In this document: piece after piece, positions 15,828 through 23,265 of the stretch
Position numbering within the stretch: the stretch's first letter is position 1
How the letters are laid out: the number at the start of each line of letters is the position of its first letter
Virus record (IMG/VR): IMGVR_UViG_3300030419_005289
Span: 1 to 39,569 of that record
Strand: one strand, 5' to 3'
DNA: 39,569 bases
Source: a virus
Program-made: the position numbers and the translations under genes
Notes under the pieces: model-generated
Databases searched by the model: none
Told to the model about the DNA's origin: nothing
Seen by the model: only the letters and a program-made list of their open reading frames with translations

Positions 15828-16948
15828 TTGTTTTTCTCACTCAATACTATCGTGGCTTAGGCCACTGTATGAGAACCAAGTTTATTGCAGAAGAAGTAGC
15901 AAAAACACATGATGTTCTTGTTGTTGACCAACTTTTTGATCCACCAATTTCCTACGATGATTGTGAAAGAATTTCGTTTTTAAAGGCATATATTCCAAGT
16001 GATATAAAAAACATTTTTAATTTTATAATGAGTAAAGAACTTGTATTACTCCGTAAAAAAGAATGGATTAAGATACTTGATACACACCCCGTAAAGTTAA
16101 TTATATGCGAAGGATTCCCATTTTGTAGGCATCAATTTTCTCACGAATACTTTTCATTTTTTGAAGAAGCAAAAAAACGTGGGATTAAAATTGTAATAAG
16201 CGCAAGAGATTTTCCATGGGATGAGCCGCATCAAGACTCTTTACAAGATTGGGTAGCATACACTCAAAATATAGTATGTAAATATTACGCTGAAGCAGTT
16301 TTAATTCATGGAGATCCTAATTATCTACCACTTTATCCTGATAGAGTAAGAATGAACTACCCATCTGAAGTAATCAATCATTTAAGTGATAAATTAATCT
16401 ATACTGGTTATGTATGTAATCCAAAAATAAAATCCCATAAAAGAACTAATAAAAATATATTTGTAAGCACAGGTTTAAATAAAGAAGAAGGAATGTTAGT
16501 ATTTAAAGAGATTACTAAGATTGCATCACAGTTTCCTGATTACAAGTTTATTATGCCTATAGCTAATCGCTATATAAACACCTCAAAAACTAAATCTAAA
16601 GAAAATGTAACTATTGTTCCTTATATAAATGATATGTATAAATTACTAAGTTCATGTGCATTATATATAACATATGGGGGATATAATTCAACAATGGAAA
16701 TTTTAAAAAGTAAAATACCTTCAATTATTATACCAAGAACTGATGGACAAAAAATGGAACAGTTTGTAAGAAGTTTTGTTTTAGAGCCTTTTAATTTTTT
16801 TAAAGTAGTTTCTAAGTCAGATTTTAAAAATCTTACCTCAGTTATCAAAATATGTTTAGAAGATAATTCATTTCCAAGTAAAAATAATATAGATTTAAAT
16901 GGAGCTTACAAATCTGCGAGTATTATAAATGAAATATACACTAGATGA
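15824..16948 (+). CDS. GT-B fold glycosyltransferase (MurG/GT28-like)
   Basis: 374 residues with the layout of MurG-like (GT28) glycosyltransferases. The N-terminal domain starts with a strand and the glycine-rich YRGLGHCMR loop (9-17), as in MurG and related enzymes; the C-terminal domain carries the nucleotide-sugar site YGGYNSTME (284-292), an IPSIIIPR strand and Gln309...Gln313 as donor-binding residues. The acceptor is not visible in the sequence. It could modify host or virion surface glycans, possibly together with the GT-A protein at 3363. No membrane anchor is seen. Confidence 0.85.
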   Translation: MIVFLTQYYRGLGHCMRTKFIAEEVAKTHDVLVVDQLFDPPISYDDCERISFLKAYIPSDIKNIFNFIMSKELVLLRKKEWIKILDTHPVKLIICEGFPFCRHQFSHEYFSFFEEAKKRGIKIVISARDFPWDEPHQDSLQDWVAYTQNIVCKYYAEAVLIHGDPNYLPLYPDRVRMNYPSEVINHLSDKLIYTGYVCNPKIKSHKRTNKNIFVSTGLNKEEGMLVFKEITKIASQFPDYKFIMPIANRYINTSKTKSKENVTIVPYINDMYKLLSSCALYITYGGYNSTMEILKSKIPSIIIPRTDGQKMEQFVRSFVLEPFNFFKVVSKSDFKNLTSVIKICLEDNSFPSKNNIDLNGAYKSASIINEIYTR

Positions 16949-17480
16949 TTTAAAAAAAGATGAAAAAAATTGGAAAGATGTAATACTAATAAACGAACTT
17001 ATATTAGTAAAAAGATTTCTATCTGTAGGTTTGCATCTAGCTTATGAAGAGGCGGAACTTAATGCGTGGATAATTAAAACTTTAATGGATAAAAAACAAA
17101 GATATAAATTTAAAACTACAAAAAATATAGTATTAGTAGGAAGCGGTGTGTATCCTTATAGTATGTTTGATCTACATAAGCAGTATCCTCATATTAACCA
17201 AGTAGGTCTTGAAATAGTGAATAAAAGAGCTATACTATCTAGAAAATTAGTAGAAGCATCTCCCGCTAAAGATAAAATAAAAATTTTATCAGTTGATGGG
17301 TTAGAATTTGATTATTCATGGATGACGGATGATGATTTTGTATTTATAAGTGTTGATGTAGATGTAGATAAAATATTTAAAAGGGTAATAGAAACAAGTA
17401 AGGCGCACCCATTAGTGTGTGCGCCTTATAAAAATACTTGGATTAAGAATTTATTTACCGTTTCTTTTTCTTCTTCTTAG
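16929..17480 (+). CDS. Nicotianamine-synthase-like or related SAM-dependent methyltransferase
   Basis: 183 residues with a class I SAM-binding fold: motif I IVLVGSGVYPYS (67-78), acidic residue Glu95 at the end of the second strand (VGLEIV), and a later LSVDGLEF strand (120-127). The GSGVYPYS loop and the following helix resemble nicotianamine synthase and its prokaryotic relatives, in which SAM aminobutyryl groups are joined, more than ordinary methyltransferases. It is the last + strand gene. Its end overlaps the opposing 33-residue ORF by 26 nt, and a strong hairpin lies inside its 3' end. The function remains a fold-level inference; an ordinary methyltransferase is the alternative. Confidence 0.7.
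   Translation: MKYTLDDLKKDEKNWKDVILINELILVKRFLSVGLHLAYEEAELNAWIIKTLMDKKQRYKFKTTKNIVLVGSGVYPYSMFDLHKQYPHINQVGLEIVNKRAILSRKLVEASPAKDKIKILSVDGLEFDYSWMTDDDFVFISVDVDVDKIFKRVIETSKAHPLVCAPYKNTWIKNLFTVSFSSS
17399..17428. terminator. Hairpin at the convergent junction, likely terminator
   Basis: A 10-bp GC-rich perfect stem (AAGGCGCAC at 17400-17408 with GTGCGCCTT at 17419-17427, plus one outer T-A pair) has a 10-nt loop. On the - strand it lies about 27 nt after the stop of the last leftward gene and is followed by TTGTTTC, so it may end the tail-module transcript. It is inside the coding end of the + strand gene (16929-17480), which has no U-run right after it. No other gene ends here, so a two-way barrier is plausible. 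Confidence 0.55.
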
Positions 17481-17556
17481 TCTTTTTTCTTTTAACTATT
17501 TTTATTTTCTTTTTTCCATATCTAGGTGATCGCTGAAAAGCTTCAGGTATGTTCAT
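17455..17556 (-). CDS. Very basic 33-aa peptide ORF, Lys-rich tail
   Basis: An ORF shorter than the usual cutoff, read leftward. It begins at ATG (17554-17556), which overlaps the TGA of the preceding gene in an ATGA junction. It encodes MNIPEAFQRSPRYG, then KKKIKIV, and a tail of Lys and Arg only apart from one Thr. The stop overlaps the + strand methyltransferase gene by 26 nt. Such Lys-rich ends recur in the 48-residue protein at 19045-19191, but the two share no other similarity. It may bind nucleic acid or package with it. Support comes from the junction geometry only. Confidence 0.5.
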   Translation of the reverse strand: MNIPEAFQRSPRYGKKKIKIVKRKKTKKKKKKR

Positions 17557-17768
17557 TCTTGAAATGTAACCTTCGGCCCTTTTACTGTTGCAACAGTTTG
17601 TAAATTTGGATTTTTAACTTCGGTTACAGTAATATTATGACCAACACGATAATATTCTAAAGTTTGCTCTTTTACTTTAGGGTCATATTGTTCGCGTAAT
17701 CCGTAACGATTGTCACCGATTCTCGCAACCTTACCTTCACCTTTTCCTGATCCAAATGAAGTTCTCAT
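17553..17768 (-). CDS. Hypothetical small basic protein, 71 aa
   Basis: Starts with ATG two bases after the previous gene's stop (17771) and ends in an ATGA overlap with the next ORF. The N-terminal 25 residues are Gly/Lys/Arg-rich (FGSGKGEGKVARIG), the middle has Tyr and charged residues, and the last third alternates Val/Thr in a beta-like pattern. No known domain was recognised. It belongs to the small-protein group at the downstream end of the tail module, with the 130-residue Gly/Ser-rich protein. A virion or regulatory role is possible; nothing specific can be shown. Confidence 0.65.
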   Translation of the reverse strand: MRTSFGSGKGEGKVARIGDNRYGLREQYDPKVKEQTLEYYRVGHNITVTEVKNPNLQTVATVKGPKVTFQE

Positions 17769-17770
17769 AA

Positions 17771-18163
17771 TTACCTCTTCACATTATTGCTAAATGGGGC
17801 TTGTGAACCAGATGCGCCAAAAGGCTTCATCGGGGTATATACTTTTCCACCCATACCAGCACTAATATTTTCAGAAGCAACAGAAATACGTTTATTAACT
17901 CCTGCATTAGGACCACCTGAAACAGTATCCTGCGGAGGTTTATTAGATGTGTCACTAGTTACAGGACCATCATCAACTAGACCTGGTGCGTATTTTAAAT
18001 ACTCTTTACCAGAGGCAGCACCGGCACCTGAACGACCATCACTAGATCCTCTAAAAGAAGTACGTTGAGTACCCCCTTTAGGAGTTTTAGGTGCGTTTTT
18101 AGCGTTTTGGACATACTTCATCGCTTCAGCACTGCCGGGCGCGGTTTTTCCAATCATTGCCAT
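17771..18163 (-). CDS. Gly/Ser/Pro-rich hypothetical protein, 130 aa
   Basis: 130 residues without Cys or Trp, rich in Gly, Ser, Pro, Ala and Asn, with low complexity (SSDGRSGAGAASGK, then VSGGPNAG). It looks largely disordered apart from a short helical start (residues 8-25, GSAEAMKYVQNAKNAP). A good SD AAGGAG (revcomp of 18173-18178) lies 9 nt before the ATG. It follows the beta-helix protein by 22 nt and precedes the small basic gene by 2 nt, so all are in one leftward transcript. No family was recognised; a disordered virion-associated protein or linker is one reading. Confidence 0.65.
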   Translation of the reverse strand: MAMIGKTAPGSAEAMKYVQNAKNAPKTPKGGTQRTSFRGSSDGRSGAGAASGKEYLKYAPGLVDDGPVTSDTSNKPPQDTVSGGPNAGVNKRISVASENISAGMGGKVYTPMKPFGASGSQAPFSNNVKR

Positions 18164-18185
18164 GTTATATTCTCCTTATAAAAAA

Positions 18186-18917
18186 TTACGAAATAGCTGC
18201 TACAACAGTTTCCGTCATGTTGCCAGCATTAGCGGCAGCAGCAACAGAAAGACGTACTGTAGCCGTCGGCGTACCGCCTGCAGCGATAGCAAGAGCATAT
18301 GCATTAGCTCCCGTAAATGTGCAATGTTCAATTGCGGTTGCAACATTAATCATCATACCTGCATCACTTGCAATACGACAATGACGCACTGCGAGAGATC
18401 CACTATTGTTATGTGCTACGATACCATAACCAGGACCGACATTAGCACCAATCGTACAACGCTCTAATGAAACTACAGAAGCCGCATCAGTCGCTGCAAC
18501 ACCTGCATTAGAATCTAAGACACCAGTGAGAACTGCTGCATTAGCAATTGCAAGAGCAGATGCCTTTGCATTACCAGAAGTTCCATCAATAATACAATCT
18601 TCAACCGTAACAGTCGATGCAGTATTACCAACAATCAAACCAGCGGCTTGAATTGTCATATTTTGAATTCTAGTGTTTGAACCAGCAGCTTGGCCTGACA
18701 TAATAGAAAAACCATTAAAGACAACGTCTTTGTTTCCGCCAAAACCTTGCACAGTGCAATTAGCAATATTAGCTGTGCGCGGATCATCATATGTTCCAGG
18801 ATACACCAAAATCGTATCTCCGTCCTGAAGCATAGTTGTAGGGATGTGCTCGATAGCCTTGAACTGAGCATCATTTGTGAGTTCAGGGCTGACTCTGTGA
18901 ACTTGTTTGTTCGCCAT
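18186..18917 (-). CDS. Parallel beta-helix-like (pectin-lyase-fold) structural protein
   Basis: 243 residues. After a short N-terminal head, the pattern of turns with Val/Ile strands, Asn and Cys at regular spacing (NCTVQGFGG, ITIQAAG, VEDCIIDG, LERCTIG, VRHCRIAS, IEHCTFTG) repeats about every 20-25 residues, as expected for right-handed parallel beta-helices in phage fibres, decoration proteins and some enzymes. Its codon use and sequence look more GC-rich than the rest, so recent transfer or strong expression is possible. It has an SD AAAGGAG and is preceded by the 127-nt gap with promoter-like elements. It lacks an obvious enzyme motif; receptor-binding or capsid decoration are alternatives. 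Confidence 0.65.
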   Translation of the reverse strand: MANKQVHRVSPELTNDAQFKAIEHIPTTMLQDGDTILVYPGTYDDPRTANIANCTVQGFGGNKDVVFNGFSIMSGQAAGSNTRIQNMTIQAAGLIVGNTASTVTVEDCIIDGTSGNAKASALAIANAAVLTGVLDSNAGVAATDAASVVSLERCTIGANVGPGYGIVAHNNSGSLAVRHCRIASDAGMMINVATAIEHCTFTGANAYALAIAAGGTPTATVRLSVAAAANAGNMTETVVAAIS

Positions 18918-18985
18918 AACTTTCTCCTTTGAAATAATATATCTATAAGATTTCGGAAATATCCTTGAACTCTTACGTCAATATG

Positions 18986-19017
18986 TTTATATTCGCAAAA
19001 AATATGTGAAGTGTCAA
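18986..19017 (-). promoter_or_regulatory. Candidate leftward promoter for the beta-helix protein
   Basis: In the 127-nt gap (18918-19044), the only sizeable gap on the - strand, the leftward strand carries a perfect TTGACA (19012-19017) and TATAAA (18986-18991), but 20 nt apart, longer than the usual 17. A second TATAG-like run lies nearer the gene. The position in front of a well-started gene is suggestive. An inverted repeat (18994-19034) encloses the -35 element, which might be an operator. Confidence 0.35.
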
Positions 19018-19034
19018 AAATTTATTTTTTTGCG
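18994..19034. repeat. Inverted repeat CGCAAAAAA / TTTTTTGCG around the -35 box
   Basis: CGCAAAAAA (18994-19002) and TTTTTTGCG (19026-19034) are perfect 9-bp arms with a 23-nt loop. The loop contains the TTGACA of the leftward candidate promoter, so protein binding could cover it; alternatively, the element folds in the transcript as a weak terminator for the small gene at 19045-19191, whose stop is 11 nt upstream. The A/T content of the arms makes the hairpin weak. The rest of the gap shows nothing else. Confidence 0.45.
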
Positions 19035-19044
19035 TTAAGTTTTG

Positions 19045-19191
19045 CTACTTACTTTTTCTCTTTGTTTTCTTTTTCTTTCCTGCGTTACTTAAAGCTATTG
19101 CAATAGCTTGTTTTTGTGGACGACCTTCTTTTTTAAGTTTTCTTATATTCATACCAATTGTTTTTTGGCTTGAACCACGTTTAAGGGGCAT
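19045..19191 (-). CDS. Small basic conserved phage protein (MPLKRGSS family), 48 aa
   Basis: The start is the ATG at 19191, giving [13 protein letters not shown]...; the longer in-frame upstream part would not match the family. The sequence MPLKxGSSxKTIxxNI, then [17 protein letters not shown] and a Lys-rich tail is a pattern I know as a widespread short protein of marine phages with no assigned function. It overlaps the end of the upstream gene by 11 nt. The pattern suggests nucleic-acid binding, perhaps in packaging, but this is inference. No promoter of its own is evident. Confidence 0.8.
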   Translation of the reverse strand: MPLKRGSSQKTIGMNIRKLKKEGRPQKQAIAIALSNAGKKKKTKRKSK

Positions 19192-20113
19192 TATTTTGCT
19201 CCCTAGCTTGAAGAACTGAAGGCGGCAACATATCTGAATTATCAACAGGAACTACCGCGGGATCATCATCTCTAAATACTAATAGAGAAGATGAAGCATC
19301 ATCTACATCTTGCGTAGCTCCTTCATTAGTCTCATAAACAATATAATCTCTCAAGGAATTAAGATAAGCGGCGGCTACTGCTAATTTATTAGTCCACCAA
19401 GAAGGTAAACTTTCTTCTTCATTTTTAGACAATAATGAGTTATACATATCAATGACATCTTCTTGTATTTTTTTCATTTGTCGTTTAGCAGATGGAACAT
19501 CGGTATGCCCATCTTTTATAACTACTTGAAGTCCCTCTGATAGCTTTTCATTTTTAAAACTCTTCTCAGAATCTCCCATTTCATTCATCTCATCATTCCA
19601 CCAAGGAATAGAAGGATCAACTCTATTATCATCAATTATTCTTTTTATTCGTCTATCATATTCTTGTCTAGAAGGTTTGGTATAACCATTAACACAGTCT
19701 ATTACAAATTGAAGCGTAGCTGCTGATATTGATAAAGAAGCACATCTACCTGTTACAAGTTGATTTAGTTCATCTAGTAAGATAGTAGGAGATGAAGCTT
19801 TTAAAGGTCCGACTAATTTTGGGGGTACAGTAAAATATAAACTAGCTTCCACAAAAACTTTTGCAGGATATGGGTGTAATTTATTAGTATTTGAGTCTAC
19901 AACCCTGACTTTATCAAAACCATCTATATTTAACCATGTTGCTGAATAAGCTTCATTTGATGCAGGATTTTTCTCAACATAGGTCGGCTTTCCAAACTTT
20001 TCAGATAGATTTACCGCCATATCGCGTGGGCCTTCATAAATCCAATTGCCTAAATCGAATTCTCTAGTCTCTGGTGCTGGTTCAAGCATATTATCACTTT
20101 GAAATACGTCCAT
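19181..20113 (-). CDS. Hypothetical protein, 310 aa
   Basis: Not recognised. The N-terminal half contains [20 protein letters not shown] and a beta-rich region ([23 protein letters not shown]) and the C-terminal half is helical and acidic with WWNDEMNEM and [14 protein letters not shown]. Two Cys (about 123 and 138) are seen. It sits between the second radical SAM gene and the small MPLKRGSS protein, within 3 nt of the former. The position at the end of the tail-fibre region suggests a virion or fibre-associated protein, or a substrate or partner of the radical SAM enzyme. No domain supports either. Confidence 0.65.
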   Translation of the reverse strand: MDVFQSDNMLEPAPETREFDLGNWIYEGPRDMAVNLSEKFGKPTYVEKNPASNEAYSATWLNIDGFDKVRVVDSNTNKLHPYPAKVFVEASLYFTVPPKLVGPLKASSPTILLDELNQLVTGRCASLSISAATLQFVIDCVNGYTKPSRQEYDRRIKRIIDDNRVDPSIPWWNDEMNEMGDSEKSFKNEKLSEGLQVVIKDGHTDVPSAKRQMKKIQEDVIDMYNSLLSKNEEESLPSWWTNKLAVAAAYLNSLRDYIVYETNEGATQDVDDASSSLLVFRDDDPAVVPVDNSDMLPPSVLQAREQNNAP

Positions 20114-20116
20114 TAA

Positions 20117-21103
20117 TTAATTACCCCATTGATTATGAGCATCAACTTTTTGTTGAGTGCCTGTGATAAGATTTTCTTCTATTTTCTCAATACTACTTAC
20201 GATTTTTCCACACTGTGACTTACAAAGTGAGAAGCTACGTTCATATCCCTCAAGATATTTACTGAGTTTATTCCAATAATTATAACTAATTATTTTTTCT
20301 ATGGGAACATAAAATCCATTAAATTTTTTAGTAAAGTCTGGTGGATAATAAAAACGTGAGTTATTATTATCATAATAGTGACCGCCTGTCCAACAACACC
20401 TAAAAACTAATCCTTCTGGAGAGATATACCATTTACCATAATCTTCCCATACACAATTAATTTTTCTCTCGGCATTTTTATAATCTTTTGTTCGTTTAAT
20501 ATGGACAAAACTACCACTTTTAGGTCTAGCAAAATCTCTACTCGTTTTTACGGATGAAAATGTATTAAAACCTAAAGTCTTAGCAAGCTCTTTTGCATCA
20601 TCTACTTGATGCTTGTTATGTTCAAATACAATGTATTTCCAGTGAACACTAGCTTGTGTGTTATCTATAACAGATTTTGCATTTGATAATACTGTATTAA
20701 ATTCTGTATTTATTCTATATAAATGATGGGTATCAGCTAACCCATCTAAATCAAAATTTATAATATCATCTTTTTGTAATATCTTACCTACATCTGCCCA
20801 ATATTCATGATTATGTATTCCACCATTAGTATGTATATTTATTTTAGTTCCATGTTCTTTTACATATGAAATAATTTCTCGAAACTGCTTGTTCATTATA
20901 GAATCACCAAAATTACCATTTAATACTAAAGATTCTAAATTATTTAATAACTTTGGATAAAAAATTTTTTTAAAGGATTCTAGTGTGTAAGTATATTTAG
21001 AATCGTTTAAATTAATTTTATTAATTCGTAAACGATGACAAGCGGGGCATTTTGCATTACACCTAAATGTAAGCTCTGTTGTTAACTGTTTAATGTTTCT
21101 CAT
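20117..21103 (-). CDS. Radical SAM enzyme with C-terminal cysteine cluster (twitch/SPASM-like)
   Basis: 328 residues. The radical SAM motif CNAKCPAC (Cys15, Cys19, Cys22) is near the N-terminus, followed by a TIM-barrel-like alternation of strands and helices (INIHTNGG 89-95, NFDLDG 116-121). The C-terminal region holds Cys217, Cys236, Cys237, Cys294 and Cys298, fitting an auxiliary iron-sulfur site of twitch or SPASM type. Such enzymes cleave SAM to a 5'-deoxyadenosyl radical and often modify peptides or proteins, but the substrate here is unknown. It lies between a tail fibre and an unknown gene, 2-3 nt from each, so it is expressed with virion proteins. Confidence 0.85.
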   Translation of the reverse strand: MRNIKQLTTELTFRCNAKCPACHRLRINKINLNDSKYTYTLESFKKIFYPKLLNNLESLVLNGNFGDSIMNKQFREIISYVKEHGTKINIHTNGGIHNHEYWADVGKILQKDDIINFDLDGLADTHHLYRINTEFNTVLSNAKSVIDNTQASVHWKYIVFEHNKHQVDDAKELAKTLGFNTFSSVKTSRDFARPKSGSFVHIKRTKDYKNAERKINCVWEDYGKWYISPEGLVFRCCWTGGHYYDNNNSRFYYPPDFTKKFNGFYVPIEKIISYNYWNKLSKYLEGYERSFSLCKSQCGKIVSSIEKIEENLITGTQQKVDAHNQWGN

Positions 21104-21105
21104 TG

Positions 21106-22785
21106 CTAGAAAAGTATTGTTGTTGTAACTATTGATCCCGCCGGTATACTGGGTGCAGTAAATTTAATTGATGCATGTGCTGATGCTGCATTTACTATGA
21201 AATCATTATTAGCAGTTCCAGGTTGATCCTTTCGTTGAAAAACCCCATCTATTGCAACTGATACTATATTAGCTAAACCATCTCCAGGTATTGCCTTGCC
21301 TATAAAAAATGTATTTGCTGTTGTACCAGTCTGAGTAGTCGTATTGAAAAAAGGTCTCAAGAGAACTCCGCCTCCTGTAAGTGATGCTACATTATCCTGC
21401 ACAATATCGACATTACCTTGTACTGTATTTACATTTGCATTTAATCTAGTAAATGTTATAAAATCATTTGATTGAAAACTAGCTGTAGTTGCTTTAGCAT
21501 CTAGCTGGGTTTGTATAGCAGAACTAACACCATCTACATAATTAAGTTCAGCGGTAGTAGCAGTGACTCCATCAAGTATATTTAGCTCAGAACCTGATGA
21601 TGTTATTTCTGTCCCATTTAGAGATAGAGTTTCAATAGAAACATTGCCTACTACTAAATTAGCACTTCTGGTTACATGATCATTTGTAATTAAACTATTT
21701 GATATTGGAGAGGTTGTTTCAGCAAGCCTATAACCTTTTGCGGATTCATCATAGTATAAAGCAGCATTACCTTGATTACCACGATTAAAAAACATACCTG
21801 AATCTAAAGATGGAGATCCTGAAACACCATTTGCTAACATCAAGAAATGGTCTTGAATCACTAAACTATCTGTATTTACAGTTGTAGTAGTACCTAAAAC
21901 TTGTAAGTTACCCGTGACAATTAAGTCATCATCCATTGTAACTTGATCAGTAAACTTACCTGTTCCTACAACATGCAAGTTAGCAGAGGGAGAAGCGGTT
22001 CCCACACCAAATTTCATAGTAGGATCAAGATGTAGATAAACTGAATACGCACCAGTATCGCCAGAACGATATCGATGCTGAAAAGAACTAGATGGTTCAA
22101 ATAATCCTACTTTATAATTAGTATCAGTACCATGTGAATTTCTATAATGAATTAAAACGTTTCCCTGTTCTACAGTATTATCAATACGAAGAGGGTCATC
22201 ATTAGTTTGTACAGAAGTTGTTAATGTTAAAGGTCGACCAGAAGAAGTGGTTACATTAACTGCTCCTACTGCGGTAACGTTTTGAAAATTAGCAGAGCCA
22301 GACTGAACATCTAATGTATGAGACGTAGTGGCTGTGGTCAAATCAGCGCCGAGTATAACATTACCGCCCTTAGCGACTCCTGAACCACCAGTCGCCCTAA
22401 TTAAGACATTAGCGGGTGTGCCGAGCACCAAGGTATTAACAGGAGCAGTACCAAATGCAGTTGGTGTATTAGCTATTCCTAATGAACTTTCAGATTTATC
22501 AAAAAAGTATTTACCTGACCCAATATCTAAGTCAGTTGTAGCATCTTTAATTGCAGCAGTATTAGCAGCTTCTAAAGTGAGATTAGCATTTACAAGATTA
22601 GTGCGTGTTTCTACAAGTGCAAGATTAGCTCCAATTGAGCCTGCACTTACTGCATTAGCACCTAATTTATCAGCTGTAATTGCTTCATTAGCAATTTTAA
22701 CTGAAGTTATAGTGCCGTTAGCTAGTTTTGCGCCACTAACGGCCTCCTCTCCAATTACTGTTTGTGTAACTCGGGTTATTGCCAT
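21106..22785 (-). CDS. Tail fibre protein with repeat-rich shaft
   Basis: 559 residues. The N-terminal part repeats the theme ITSVKIANEAITADKLGANAVS, as in many phage fibres, then a beta-rich, Gly/Thr-rich region. The middle has LHVVGTGKFTDQVTMDDDLIVTGNLQVLGTTTTVN, a common fibre shaft pattern, and the C-terminal third has LDGVTATTAELNYVDGV, a typical phage fibre repeat. The last ~80 residues form a possible receptor-binding end. It is likely a trimeric, host-recognition fibre. The gene is preceded by a small acidic protein gene by 3 nt, and the second radical SAM gene follows by 2 nt. Confidence 0.85.
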   Translation of the reverse strand: MAITRVTQTVIGEEAVSGAKLANGTITSVKIANEAITADKLGANAVSAGSIGANLALVETRTNLVNANLTLEAANTAAIKDATTDLDIGSGKYFFDKSESSLGIANTPTAFGTAPVNTLVLGTPANVLIRATGGSGVAKGGNVILGADLTTATTSHTLDVQSGSANFQNVTAVGAVNVTTSSGRPLTLTTSVQTNDDPLRIDNTVEQGNVLIHYRNSHGTDTNYKVGLFEPSSSFQHRYRSGDTGAYSVYLHLDPTMKFGVGTASPSANLHVVGTGKFTDQVTMDDDLIVTGNLQVLGTTTTVNTDSLVIQDHFLMLANGVSGSPSLDSGMFFNRGNQGNAALYYDESAKGYRLAETTSPISNSLITNDHVTRSANLVVGNVSIETLSLNGTEITSSGSELNILDGVTATTAELNYVDGVSSAIQTQLDAKATTASFQSNDFITFTRLNANVNTVQGNVDIVQDNVASLTGGGVLLRPFFNTTTQTGTTANTFFIGKAIPGDGLANIVSVAIDGVFQRKDQPGTANNDFIVNAASAHASIKFTAPSIPAGSIVTTTILF

Positions 22786-22788
22786 AAA

Positions 22789-23256
22789 TTATTCCTTTTC
22801 GGAAGTAGACTCAGACTCCTGTTCTAATTCTTCAAAAAATTCAGCAAGAAAATCTTTTTGTTCAAGTTGCTCATCATCTTCTTCAAAAAATTGTTTAATA
22901 AAATCTTCAACCTGTTCATCAACAGATGGTGGTTTAAGAAGTTCGTCCCATTTTTCATCTATGCAAGCTTCTTTTGCTGTCTTGACACAAAAGTCTTTTT
23001 CTTCGTCTGTAAGAGGAATGACTAAACCATTAATATCTTTTTTCTCAGTAATGATTTGAGTACCTCGTTGTTCGTAATAAATATTAGTTATAATTCCTTT
23101 TACCATTTCTAGCACATGAGGAATTTCTTCCGATATTTTTTCTAAAGGAAAAGATCTAGTTTTAAGTTCTCCTTTTCCTTCTTCATTTACTTCTCTATAT
23201 TCGCAAAAAACAGAGTTGTTTGTCAACTCATCAATTTCAAATTTTATATATTCCAT
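22789..23256 (-). CDS. Acidic hypothetical protein, possible fibre chaperone, 155 aa
   Basis: 155 residues with a strongly acidic C-terminal third (EQVEDFIKQFFEEDDEQLEQ). The first half is mixed alpha/beta with Cys at about 18, 89 and 97. No known domain was found. It is between two fibre genes, 3 nt from the downstream one and 9 nt from the upstream one. Small proteins at this place often help fibre folding or attachment (like lambda Tfa or T4 gp57), so a chaperone role is a reasonable guess, not shown by sequence. Confidence 0.65.
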   Translation of the reverse strand: MEYIKFEIDELTNNSVFCEYREVNEEGKGELKTRSFPLEKISEEIPHVLEMVKGIITNIYYEQRGTQIITEKKDINGLVIPLTDEEKDFCVKTAKEACIDEKWDELLKPPSVDEQVEDFIKQFFEEDDEQLEQKDFLAEFFEELEQESESTSEKE

Positions 23257-23265
23257 TTTTCCCCT

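Noticed and set aside
22328-23059. 243-aa + strand ORF
   Set aside because: It runs antisense to the fibre and acidic-protein genes, has low-complexity Ser/Ala/Val content and no motif; it is a shadow of the - strand genes.
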